DNA from: VXNE01 sp965205735
Lineage (GTDB): Bacteria; Pseudomonadota; Gammaproteobacteria; Pseudomonadales; Azotimanducaceae
Length of the DNA: 64,000 bases
Assembly (NCBI GenBank): GCA_965205735.1
Contig: OZ242179.1
Location: 372,001 to 436,000 of the forward strand
Direction of reading: 5' to 3'
Shown here one piece after another: positions 53,801 through 61,285 of this stretch. Within the stretch, counting starts at the first letter, position 1, and each line of letters begins with the position of its first letter. Under the pieces are notes generated by a model. The model ran no database searches and was not told the origin of the DNA. It saw nothing but the letters and a program-made list of their open reading frames with translations. The position numbers and the translations under genes are program-made.

Positions 53801-54044
53801 CCTCCGCATCCTTCGCTCGACTTGCCAGCGCTCGCAATACCCGCTGGCGCATTTCGCCGGCGGCCTTGCGCGTGAACGTAATGGCGAGGATTTGCTCAGG
53901 ACGCTCGACATGGCCGAGGAGCGCGAGATATCGTCGAACCAGCAGCGATGTCTTGCCGGAACCGGCAGGGGCCTGAAGGATGACTGACTGCCGCGGGTCT
54001 ACGGCAATCTCGCGCGCCTCGCTATCGTCCAGAATGCCTTTCAC
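50841..54044 (-). CDS. AddA-like UvrD/Rep helicase-exonuclease
   Basis: This ~1067-residue protein has an N-terminal SF1 helicase with Walker A LQAPAGSGKTSLLVRRYLAL and Walker B/DEAD-like ILVDEFQDTSLGQYRLLQ, motif III-like SVYRFRDAD and a late TIHKAKGLEFDHVIVPG (motif V). The C-terminal PD-(D/E)XK nuclease has WIVDYKTAVP and QLALYARVL. It resembles AddA. It is partnered by an AddB-like gene whose stop overlaps its GTG start by four bases. Such two-subunit machines resect and recombine double-strand breaks. The longer upstream frame lies inside the partner gene. Confidence 0.88.
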   Translation of the reverse strand: MKGILDDSEAREIAVDPRQSVILQAPAGSGKTSLLVRRYLALLGHVERPEQILAITFTRKAAGEMRQRVLRALASRAKDAEAAIERDTHLSWNLLEQPQRIKIQTIDAFALSLARRMPAGSRFGFDANFVEDAEAVYAIAVDRLFERLHDDPAAPLLADFLALIDNDYNEARALLTAMLARRDQWLDPIVAVAQHARRPEVVAASVERAIHALNRTTIARIADAVPAQLLDALAESVGFAADQSDRPRPGPLDADNVNAWRAAARLATTDRGAARRVLTARDGFPPRARAEKAGAMELIKALDAHGATPHFAAIREAPDNALPDAERKAITFFAVALSLLKVELDAVFRDLGAVDFPELIINARRALEREGAPTDLALAMDYRIAHILVDEFQDTSLGQYRLLQTLMESWHEGDGNSFFAVGDPMQSVYRFRDADVRLFQETFARGIGQVPLRGLHLTSNFRSRSGLVDWCNTTFGALFGADSIDQVGYQPSVPATQAGGEVRAIVCLEDAAGRRQRTQVVQRILEIRRESPEDSIAVLVRARTALAGLLPSLRRAGISWQGKDIELLADTGVVRDLHALTLALADANDRFAWLCVLRSPLIGMRLRDLERAAQARAIDDMLRRVGYSQDGGRRIARLAQVLARQPRGGSARRRVEWLWLRLGGVDAYDSDTHLDDAERYLDLLEEIESPDSAPSALWSAVGRLYASSSAEGHALEVMTIHKAKGLEFDHVIVPGLERTTRRPDPALVLWRPEGDELLMATTKSRENGSLYRWLVREERIRDRNELGRLIYVAATRAIKSLTWFASLDKGVDSPPPRQSMLSMVWPLIREQAVFVQPAPEVEPSTPRHGNVFNSLPDNYVWTPPVALPKVALDALPHTDAVASTLIVDQPETAIGNIVHGELKRLAATPLPDSRQHLAAREAAWDRLLGRDGIKTAGVLAEIRRQISGVLDDEYGRWLLDAARFDAESEAPYTAFIDGEIRNVVIDRTFVDDAGCRWIVDYKTAVPKDGQDEAEFTQLQLARHSAQLALYARVLSELDDPRPIKTALYLTALPKLVEVEAGGSTREA

Positions 54045-56569
54045 CGGGATTCGAACACCCTGCAGAGCGAATGCAGATGGCAGTTTCGACAATCCGTCGA
54101 TCGCTGCGGCGCGACCGTCGCCAGGCCGCCCTGGTATTCGCGCGCCAGGGCGAGGAGCGCGTCGTGCCAATTCGCCTTCAGGGTCTCAAAGTCCTCGGCA
54201 CCGAGCCGCTCGGGGCGGCCAAATCCGGACATGTCGTCGGCGATGCCGACGAGACGGTTCCTACCATGAACCAGTTGAGCGAAGGCGGCCGCGTTCGCGT
54301 CTGGCCCGGCTGTCGCGTAGAGGGGCAGTTGCGGTTCGCGCGGGCGGGGCAAGCGCCAATCCGCGACAGAGGCCGGAGAAGTCTTGAAGTCCATTACCAC
54401 CACTTGGCCGTCCTCCGTCCGGTCTCGCCGGTCCGGTCGCAGTCGAAACTCGAGCCCGCCCAAGTCGATGGAAGTCGGACCTTCCACGGTTTCCACTTCG
54501 AACGGGGGCCGCTCGCGCTCGATCTGCAGCCATTCCTCAAGCAGCAATGCCAGCCTGCGCGTCTCGCTTTCGCGGAACACGTCCGGCCAATTCGCGCCGC
54601 GCGCATCGACCGTGCCGGTGACGACAGCGCGTATGTCCTCGGCCGACAAGGCAAGTAGCTCGCTCGAAGTGCCATGTGCGGCGAAAAGCCGTGCAGCGGC
54701 ATCGTGCGCCAGCACACCGCGGTCAAGCGCATCGGGCAGACTGTGGGGAGGCCGCGAAGCCGCCAGATCGAGCCGGTGGATCGCATACGCGCGGAAGGGG
54801 CATATCGACTGGTCTCGCAATACGGAAACGCCGCCGCCAACGACGATGGGAGATTCAAGCTTCGAACCGCGTTCGTCGATTCGCTGTTCTCGGAGGACTG
54901 GCCTGCGTCGCATGTAGGGGTGTCGGTATCGCGCGAGGAGGGGATCGCGAAGGATTGCGCGAGCGTTGACGGGGCGAAGTTGCGGCAGCAGACGGCTTGG
55001 TCCCCGCTCGGTATCGCCGTCGGTTTCCGCATAGCTGAAAGTCAATTCCCTGGCATTGGCGAGCCAGGACGCGGTAGTGTTTCGAGCCCAGTGCAGTTCG
55101 TCCGTCTGGGTCACGCGCGGTACGCCGGCATCCCTTTGCAGCCGAGTTGGAATGAGCGGGTTCGGGTCCGACGGACCTGGCCAACTTGAGTCGTCGGCGC
55201 CCAACACCCACATCCTGTCGAAAGTGAGGCCGAGGGAATCCTCCCGACTCAACACCTGGACCGGCGCGATCGGTGAGCGTTCGGTGAAGGTCTGGGTCGC
55301 GGCGATCATCTTCAGCATTCGGATCGCTTCCGCGCCGGTGCATCGGCCGACCACGGGATCCTGTTCGCCGAAACGGAGCAACAACGTGTCGAATTGCACG
55401 CGCGCTTCATGTGATCGTCGCTCAAGATCGATCTCGTGCCAGCGGGTCTCAAGCAGCAAGCGGCGAAAGTGGCGTCCCCACGCGGACGGAAGTTCCAATG
55501 CCGGCGCGGCGCGGCTCAACTTGGCGAGCGTGTCCGATGGGTTTGCGTATCGCGGCAGATCGAAGAATGTCGGCAAACGGGCGGGGAGGGCGCCCGCTGC
55601 GTCCGTCGGCAGGCGGATAAAGCGCGATCGGAGCAATGCGGCGACGATTTCGAAGTGCAGGGGACGCAACGACCATTCGATCAGCCGCAACGCATCCCTG
55701 CATACGCCTTCGCTCGCGAGTCTGCCGCCACCACCGATGTTCACGAAACGGTCAATATCGTCGAATTCGTCGAACGCCGCCTGGAATTGCGCGCGGAATC
55801 GGACATGCGCGCGGTTCAACGTCGGCGCAACGATGCCCACGGTCGTTTCGGGATTCGTAGCAAGAGCTTCCCGCGCCCACGCCGCCACGAGAGCGAGTTC
55901 TTCGGACGATGTCTGTGTCCGCACGATGCGCGTGACAGCGCAAGTCCGCGCGGTGGGCAAGGGGTGTTCTTCGATCCTGGCCCCGGACGCGGCAAGGGCT
56001 TCGATCCAACCTCGCCGCGCTGGCGAGAGGCGGTCGACGCCCACGAGGGCCAACTGGCGGGGCAGGGCGATTCCCTCTCGCGCCGACAGCGCCAGCGTCG
56101 CAGGCAATTGCGGCGTAGTGATCCAGCCGTTTTCGCGGCATTGGCTATCGAGGCGGCCGGCCCAGTCAAAGAAGGCGCGGCCGTTTTCCGTCCGCTGCAA
56201 TTCCGAGGGGTGGTCGAGCAACTGCCACTCGTGGGCCAGGCCCCAGGCGGTCATGAAGAGTTCTACGTGCCGCGCCAGATCTTCGTCCGGAGCGGCGCGT
56301 TCGGCCGCGATGCGGAACGCGTCGCGCGAGAGAAGCACGGACTGGGCGCCAGCCCACGCAGCATCGGCGAGTTCCTCGTAGCGGCGCGCGAGCAACGTAT
56401 CGATAGGCAACACGTCGGCGGTTGGCCAGCCGGTCCTGCCGGCGTCGACCATGGCGAGGTCGTACGCCGACTTCATTTCTCGCGCCAAGCGTGCTCGGGG
56501 CGCCGCCGTGGGAGTCTCCGGCAACGTTTTGCGGAGCTTCGCGTCGAGGGTGACGAGGGTTGGAAGCAC
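54041..56569 (-). CDS. AddB-like PD-(D/E)XK nuclease with putative Fe-S cluster
   Basis: This ~842-residue protein lacks clear helicase Walker motifs and fits the proteobacterial 'probable DNA repair' AddB-like family. The C-terminal nuclease has VVVMDFKTS, a QLPLYA motif, and cysteines at SICPFRAYAIHRL and CRNCHLHSLC spaced as in the Fe-S staple of AddB nucleases. It starts at a GTG (56569) and precedes the AddA-like gene with a four-base overlap. Together they would replace RecBCD; recBCD genes are not in this window, so absence elsewhere is not shown. Confidence 0.85.
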   Translation of the reverse strand: MLPTLVTLDAKLRKTLPETPTAAPRARLAREMKSAYDLAMVDAGRTGWPTADVLPIDTLLARRYEELADAAWAGAQSVLLSRDAFRIAAERAAPDEDLARHVELFMTAWGLAHEWQLLDHPSELQRTENGRAFFDWAGRLDSQCRENGWITTPQLPATLALSAREGIALPRQLALVGVDRLSPARRGWIEALAASGARIEEHPLPTARTCAVTRIVRTQTSSEELALVAAWAREALATNPETTVGIVAPTLNRAHVRFRAQFQAAFDEFDDIDRFVNIGGGGRLASEGVCRDALRLIEWSLRPLHFEIVAALLRSRFIRLPTDAAGALPARLPTFFDLPRYANPSDTLAKLSRAAPALELPSAWGRHFRRLLLETRWHEIDLERRSHEARVQFDTLLLRFGEQDPVVGRCTGAEAIRMLKMIAATQTFTERSPIAPVQVLSREDSLGLTFDRMWVLGADDSSWPGPSDPNPLIPTRLQRDAGVPRVTQTDELHWARNTTASWLANARELTFSYAETDGDTERGPSRLLPQLRPVNARAILRDPLLARYRHPYMRRRPVLREQRIDERGSKLESPIVVGGGVSVLRDQSICPFRAYAIHRLDLAASRPPHSLPDALDRGVLAHDAAARLFAAHGTSSELLALSAEDIRAVVTGTVDARGANWPDVFRESETRRLALLLEEWLQIERERPPFEVETVEGPTSIDLGGLEFRLRPDRRDRTEDGQVVVMDFKTSPASVADWRLPRPREPQLPLYATAGPDANAAAFAQLVHGRNRLVGIADDMSGFGRPERLGAEDFETLKANWHDALLALAREYQGGLATVAPQRSTDCRNCHLHSLCRVFESR

Positions 56570-56687
56570 GGGTGCCTATTCTATGCTGGCGAGTGGGCGC
56601 GGCGGGCCCCTTCGCCGGCCGGATGGCCGCAACGGCGGCCTGTGGGTTGATGCACCTGTGATATTCTCGCGCTTTTGCGGGAGTAGG

Positions 56688-56828
56688 ATGTCAATGCGCC
56701 ACCTGCTTGATGATTTTCGCAGCCAGCCGTGGGTGATGAAGCTGTTTCTCCTGTGGGGCTGGCTCGCGGTGGTCATCATGATATCGAGTTTCGTAACGAG
56801 CGTTGCGCTGCTTACTGAAACGTATTGA
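56688..56828 (+). CDS. small single-pass membrane protein
   Basis: A 46-residue frame with one hydrophobic helix (LFLLWGWLAVVIMISSFVTSVALL) flanked by charged ends. GGGAG lies just upstream of the ATG at 56688, and an ATG six bases later is possible. No family recognised. It lies 15 bp before the TerB-like gene and may share its transcript. Confidence 0.5.
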   Translation: MSMRHLLDDFRSQPWVMKLFLLWGWLAVVIMISSFVTSVALLTETY

Positions 56829-56843
56829 CCGAGCATTTCGACG

Positions 56844-57242
56844 ATGTGGCTCTCGTCGCTTACCAGTGAACAGCGCCAGGCGTTGCTTGGCCTGGCGCAC
56901 AATGTCGTGGTTTCCGACGGCCTTCTCGACCCCAACGAAGAATCGATGCTGGATGAGTTCAAACGCGAGATGGCGTTGCATCCGGCCACCGAGGCCGACT
57001 ACCTGGAACTCGACGAGGGCATTGGCGAGATCTTCTCCACCCGCCGCGCGCAAACGATCGCCATGTTGAACCTTTTGCGACTCAGCTATGTCGATGGCGC
57101 ATTCGAAATAGAGGAAGAGTGTTTGCTGAAGGAAATCAGCGCAACCTTCGGCTTCAACGCTGCGGACTTCCTCCTGCTGCACAACTGGGTCAAGCGTCTC
57201 GTGGCATTGGAAAAGGAGGCCGCGGGCTTGATGGCGCCCTAA
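56844..57242 (+). CDS. TerB family protein
   Basis: This 132-residue helical protein has the TerB-like (tellurite resistance, putative metal-binding) pattern: ALLGLAHNVVVSDGLLDPNEESMLDEFKREM.. and then MLNLLRLSYVDGAFEIEEECLLKEISATFGF. The D-G-x-x-x-x-E-E repeats resemble acidic binding sites. The function is not established here. It is convergent with the DnaJ-like gene. Confidence 0.75.
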   Translation: MWLSSLTSEQRQALLGLAHNVVVSDGLLDPNEESMLDEFKREMALHPATEADYLELDEGIGEIFSTRRAQTIAMLNLLRLSYVDGAFEIEEECLLKEISATFGFNAADFLLLHNWVKRLVALEKEAAGLMAP

Positions 57243-57260
57243 CTTCCACAACAAACGCCC

Positions 57261-58010
57261 CTACCGTTTCAACAGAACGCGCTTGGCCTCGTTCAATGTC
57301 GCCGCGAGGAAAGTGGATCCGCCCCTGTCGGGATGTAGTCTCTGCATGAGTCGGCGATGCGCGTCCACTATGTCCTGTTCGGACGCGCCCGGTTCCAGTC
57401 CCAGTATCTCCAGCGCCCGGGATTCGGTCATATCGCCATCGAGCCCTGCCGTTCCGAGGCCCTGATCTCGTCCCTGTTCCGCCCCGTCCCGAGGCCTACC
57501 GAAACGCCGTTCCATGTACGTGTCCAGAAGCGGCGCTGACTGCGTATCGGTGAGACCCGCGCGCAACACTTGCAAATCGTCCAGATCCATCGCGGACAGC
57601 CGACGACCCCGAAACGGTCCGATGAGCACCTCGCCGTCCATTTCCCCGGAGGCGTGATGCAGGGTCATCTTCAGATCGCCCGTTTGAACCTCGGAATGTT
57701 CTGGCGCGCCGCCGCCGGGGCCCTGTCCGTGCGAGAACCTTTGGCCCGCCATGGGCGCGAACCGTTGCAACATCTGCCACATGGGCATGAACGCCAGGAA
57801 ACGGCGGAGAAACGGGAAGACGGCCGCGCCCAAAGCGACCAGCCAATGGAGGCGGCCCGTCGCCGCCAGCAAGGCAAGGCCCACCACCAGGGCGATGCTT
57901 GCCGCCGTCAGGATAGCGACGTGCCCTTTCGGCTGGGCCTTGACCCACAGAAGGCGCACGAGCAGAAAGAATCCAACCGCCGCCATGATGCCGGCCATCG
58001 CAACGATCAT
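57261..58010 (-). CDS. membrane-anchored DnaJ-domain protein
   Basis: This ~249-residue protein has N-terminal hydrophobic helices (MAGIMAAVGFFLLVRLLW, VAILTAASIALVVGLALLA), a middle region unlike known chaperone domains (MTLHHASGEMDGEVLIGPFRGRRLSAMDLDDLQVL), and a C-terminal J domain with the HPD motif (RLHPDRGGS). It fits membrane-tethered J proteins recruiting DnaK. The preceding VWA gene overlaps its start by four bases. Confidence 0.8.
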   Translation of the reverse strand: MIVAMAGIMAAVGFFLLVRLLWVKAQPKGHVAILTAASIALVVGLALLAATGRLHWLVALGAAVFPFLRRFLAFMPMWQMLQRFAPMAGQRFSHGQGPGGGAPEHSEVQTGDLKMTLHHASGEMDGEVLIGPFRGRRLSAMDLDDLQVLRAGLTDTQSAPLLDTYMERRFGRPRDGAEQGRDQGLGTAGLDGDMTESRALEILGLEPGASEQDIVDAHRRLMQRLHPDRGGSTFLAATLNEAKRVLLKR

Positions 58011-58699
58011 CGGTCGATTTGAGTCAGGAGTTTATGGGCCATCGGGTTGTTCAACGCCGCTTCGAGCCCGGAGCGACCGCGAGCGGCGTAAGCGGCGACG
58101 GCCCGCAACAATTCCCGCAACTCTTCCGCGCTTCCTTGTCGAAACGGGACGTGCGCTCCCCGCGTAATGCGCGCAAGTTTTGCGAACGTCTGTGCGGCGT
58201 ACGGATCGTGTCCCTCCTGAAACACGAATATCGGCACGCCGTGGACGGCAAGCTGTCCCGCGGCGGCCACCACTTCGGTCGGGTTTTCTTCGAAACAGTC
58301 GCCGACGAGCAGCAGCGCCCGAATCGGATGCAAAGCGCACTCGCGGCGCGCGTGCTCCACGACGCGCAGAATCTGCGTCCTGCCCCCCAGGCAGCGAACG
58401 CCCAGCATCGTATTCAGTAGCGCATCCGGCGTAGATTTCCAGGGGAATGCGCGAAACTCGTCGTAGCCCCGAAAGTAGACGAGTTGCACGAGGATGTTGC
58501 CAACATCCCGCACGGCGCCGAACAATTCCGCATGCAGGGAGCACGCTAGATCCCAAGTAGGCGAGCGGCTCGCCGTCGCGTCCATGGCGAATATCAGGCG
58601 CTGCGTGGCGCCCTCGGCCGGGAGCTTTACGGTCGCCGCCTTGGCGAGGAACTGACTGATTGCGCGTTTCGATGATGGAAGTTTTTTCATTTTCCTCAT
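58007..58699 (-). CDS. von Willebrand factor A-like domain protein
   Basis: This ~230-residue protein has a VWA fold. The MIDAS motif is D-x-T-x-S (FAMDATASRSPTWD), followed by IRALLLVGDCFEENP and TRGAHVPFRQGS. Such proteins mediate metal-dependent protein contacts. No partner ATPase is adjacent, but it overlaps the DnaJ-like gene by four bases. The ATG at 58699 is used; a TTG at 58702 adjoins it. Confidence 0.7.
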   Translation of the reverse strand: MRKMKKLPSSKRAISQFLAKAATVKLPAEGATQRLIFAMDATASRSPTWDLACSLHAELFGAVRDVGNILVQLVYFRGYDEFRAFPWKSTPDALLNTMLGVRCLGGRTQILRVVEHARRECALHPIRALLLVGDCFEENPTEVVAAAGQLAVHGVPIFVFQEGHDPYAAQTFAKLARITRGAHVPFRQGSAEELRELLRAVAAYAARGRSGLEAALNNPMAHKLLTQIDR

Positions 58700-58752
58700 C
58701 AACAGGGGACAGAGAGCATTAACGGACCTATCATGCCAATGACAGGTTGCTC

Positions 58753-58962
58753 ATGGAAACAAATTTGGAAGAAGCCGATACAGTGAAATGGCTCGAGGAG
58801 CTCAAGGTCGAGCATCGTGATCTGGACGAAGTCATACGCTACCTGATCGAGACCGGCCACCACGATCTTATGCGGATCCAACGACTAAAAAAGAGGAAAC
58901 TGCGTCTCAAGGACATGATTAGGCGCCTTCAGAGCGGCCTCATTCCCGATCTCGACGCATGA
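58753..58962 (+). CDS. DUF465/YdcH family small protein
   Basis: This ~69-residue helical protein has VEHRDLDEVIRYLIE.. and LMRIQRLKKRKLRLKDMIRRL, the DUF465 pattern of a hairpin with a long basic helix. Function unknown in the family. The ATG at 58753 is preferred to the TTG six bases upstream. Confidence 0.75.
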   Translation: METNLEEADTVKWLEELKVEHRDLDEVIRYLIETGHHDLMRIQRLKKRKLRLKDMIRRLQSGLIPDLDA

Positions 58963-59109
58963 CCTCTTAAGCTGCGCGTCATGCGCGCGGGCAGCCTTGA
59001 GCGCGCGCATGACCCTCGAGCGGGTCTGATTCAGCTGGGGGCCGACCGTCTCCGGAGGCCCGTTCCGACGCACGCGCATTTCCCGCGACACGGCAGGCAT
59101 CCGGAGACT

Positions 59110-60006
59110 ATGCGAAGGGAACATTCACTCACGGTAGCGATTTCGTCCAGGGCGCTGTTTGACCTCGACGACAGCAATCGTGTCTTCGAGGAGCACGGGC
59201 TCGAAGCCTATCGCAAGTACCAAATTGAGCGGGAAGACGAGGTGCTTGAGCCTGGTGACGCCTTTCCTCTTGTTAAGAAATTAATAAATATCAATACGTT
59301 GCTCGGAGAAAGTAGAGTTGACGTCATACTTCTGTCGCGCAATTCCGCAGACACGGGCCTCAGGATCTTCAACTCGATTCGCGCACACGGCCTGGACATC
59401 CAGCGGGCGGCGTTCGGTGGCGGCGCGAACCCTTACCGCTATGTGCGGGCGTTCAATTGCGACCTTTTCCTGTCGACCGTCGCAGAGGACGTTGCACAGG
59501 CCCTGGCGAGCGGCGTCGCGGCGGCGACTATCTTCGGTGCGGCGTCGTCTGACAGTGAGCCAAGCGAGCTCCGGATCGCGTTCGACGGCGACGGAGTAGT
59601 TTTCTCCGATCAGGCGGAACGCGTGTACCAACGCTCCGGGCTCGACGCATTCACGAAAAGCGAGGCCGCAGCCGCGGACGAGCCCTTGGAAGGAGGGCCG
59701 TTCAGATCGTTTCTCGCCGGCCTCCAGGCGTTGCAGGGCGAATTCCCGCTCGACAACTGCCCGATCCGCACGGCCCTTGTGACGGCGCGCGGCGCCCCGG
59801 CCCACGAGCGGGTCATCAAGACCTTGCGCGCCTGGGATGTTCGCCTCGACGAATGCCTGTTCCTCGGCGGTCGCGATAAAACGGAATTCCTGAAGGCGTT
59901 CGCCGCAGACGTGTTCTTCGACGACCAGGTGCGCGTTTGTGAGCAGGCGCGCGGCCACATGACCGCCGGCCACGTGCCGCACGGCATGACGAACGCCAGC
60001 GAATAA
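59110..60006 (+). CDS. 5'-nucleotidase (cytosolic type, PF06189-like)
   Basis: This ~298-residue protein begins AISSRALFDLDDSNRVFEEHGLEAYRKYQ, a signature of the bacterial cytosolic 5'-nucleotidase family. It also has IAFDGDGVVFSDQAERVY (the DxDGV active-site segment) and LFLGGRDKTEFLKAF with FFDDQ near the end, as in HAD-type phosphatases. The ATG at 59110 matches homologues, and the upstream frame extension overlaps no gene but is unlike the family. Confidence 0.85.
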   Translation: MRREHSLTVAISSRALFDLDDSNRVFEEHGLEAYRKYQIEREDEVLEPGDAFPLVKKLININTLLGESRVDVILLSRNSADTGLRIFNSIRAHGLDIQRAAFGGGANPYRYVRAFNCDLFLSTVAEDVAQALASGVAAATIFGAASSDSEPSELRIAFDGDGVVFSDQAERVYQRSGLDAFTKSEAAAADEPLEGGPFRSFLAGLQALQGEFPLDNCPIRTALVTARGAPAHERVIKTLRAWDVRLDECLFLGGRDKTEFLKAFAADVFFDDQVRVCEQARGHMTAGHVPHGMTNASE

Positions 60007-60109
60007 AACCTTCCCAGCATAGCCGCAGACCAATGCGGGGCCACGGGCCGGCTCACGATGTGCGGCGCGGTGTCGAACTCAAACCCGATATGCTTGGAAT
60101 GCGTGTTTA

Positions 60110-60138
60110 TTGAAACTATAAGTCTATTGCGTTATAAG
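60110..60138 (+). promoter_or_regulatory. candidate promoter immediately before cysB
   Basis: TTGAAA (60110-60115) and TATAAG (60133-60138) have 17-bp spacing in an AT-rich stretch that stands out in this GC-rich window. The predicted start of transcription falls at or next to the GTG of cysB at 60146, so a leaderless mRNA is possible. The Shine-Dalgarno between is weak. Confidence 0.4.
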
Positions 60139-60145
60139 AAGTAAC

Positions 60146-61120
60146 GTGAAGCTGCAACAACTACGATACGTCTGGGAAATTGCGAACCATGACCTGAACG
60201 TGTCTGCGACAGCGGAAAGCCTGTACACCTCGCAGCCGGGCATCAGCAAACAGGTCCGGATGCTTGAGGACGAACTCGGTATTCAGATCTTTGCCCGGAG
60301 CGGCAAGCGCCTCACGCACGTGACGGCGGCCGGCGAAGTCATCGTCGAAATGGCGCGCGACATTCTCTACGAGGTGGAGACAATCAGGCGCGTCGCCGAG
60401 GAATACAGCAACGAGCGTCGCGGAAGCCTGTCCATCGCGACCACACATACCCAGGCACGGTATGCGCTGCCGCCGGTGATAGAGGAGTTTCGGGCCGAAT
60501 ACCCGGACGTGGCGCTGCACATGAATCAGGGCGCGCCCGAGCAGATCGCGAGGCTGGCGGAAAACGGGGAGGTCGAGTTCGCCATCGCGACCGAGGGCAT
60601 TGAACACTTCAATAACCTGATCATGATGCCTTGCTACCGCTGGACGCGTACCGTCGTGGTCCCCAATGGCCATCCGTTGGCGTCGAAACCGTCCATCACG
60701 CTGCAAGATGTGGCGGAACAGCCCTTGGTGACCTATGTATTCGGATTCACCGGCCACTCTCGTCTCGACGAGGCGTTCCTTGCGGCCGGACTGAAGCCGA
60801 ACATCGTCTTTACGGCTACAGACACGGATGTGATCAAGACATACGTTCGCCTGGGGCTCGGCATCGGCATTATCGCGACGATGGCGTACGACCCCGTGCG
60901 GGACAGTGATCTCACGGCAATCGATGCAAGTCATCTGTTCCGGTCCAGCGTGACCTACATCGGTTGCCGCAAGGGGACTTTCATGCGCAGATTCATGCTG
61001 GATTTCGTCAGCCTTTTCGCCAGCCATTTGACGGATGACCTGGTGAAGGACGCCCTGGCCACGAGCAATCGGGCGCGCCGGGAAGCGCTCTTCGCCGATA
61101 TCGAATTGCCCACGCGTTGA
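60146..61120 (+). CDS. cysB: LysR-type transcriptional activator CysB
   Basis: CysB activates sulfate-assimilation genes in response to N-acetylserine. The 324-residue protein has an N-terminal winged helix (KLQQLRYVWEIANHDLNVSATAESLYTSQPGISKQVRMLEDELG) and the typical effector domain (YALPPVIEEFRAEYPDVALHMNQGAPEQIARL). Likely targets in this window are cysH (1 kb away) and the cysI operon. Full length and intact. Confidence 0.95.
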   Translation: MKLQQLRYVWEIANHDLNVSATAESLYTSQPGISKQVRMLEDELGIQIFARSGKRLTHVTAAGEVIVEMARDILYEVETIRRVAEEYSNERRGSLSIATTHTQARYALPPVIEEFRAEYPDVALHMNQGAPEQIARLAENGEVEFAIATEGIEHFNNLIMMPCYRWTRTVVVPNGHPLASKPSITLQDVAEQPLVTYVFGFTGHSRLDEAFLAAGLKPNIVFTATDTDVIKTYVRLGLGIGIIATMAYDPVRDSDLTAIDASHLFRSSVTYIGCRKGTFMRRFMLDFVSLFASHLTDDLVKDALATSNRARREALFADIELPTR

Positions 61121-61150
61121 GGGCGATCATCCCGGGTTGACCAATCCCGG

Positions 61151-61279
61151 CTAGATCAAGTCCAGATCAGGGTTCCCCCGAAGGATGTCGCGCGCTTCGT
61201 CGACCTTCGAAATCATTCGATCCTCTCCGGCGAGCACTTCCCCGGCCGCCAGTATCTTTTTGACGAACGTGACGCGCAC
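61151..61279 (-). CDS. tiny frame downstream of cysH, possible remnant
   Basis: A 42-codon frame starting GTG at 61279, seven bases after the cysH stop, reads MRVTFVKKILAAGEVLAGEDRMISKVDEARDILRGNPDLDLI. The N-terminus VTFVKKILA and the C-terminus DEARDILR..PDLDLI look like the ends of a larger protein joined by an internal deletion, a memory-based impression that needs a search. It has no cysteine. No clear Shine-Dalgarno is seen. Confidence 0.35.
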   Translation of the reverse strand: MRVTFVKKILAAGEVLAGEDRMISKVDEARDILRGNPDLDLI

Positions 61280-61285
61280 GGCCGG

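Noticed and set aside
53728..56650. Long plus-strand frames across the AddA/AddB-like genes
   Set aside because: They are rich in Arg, Ala and Pro, with no domains, and the opposite strand encodes full-length helicase and nuclease proteins.
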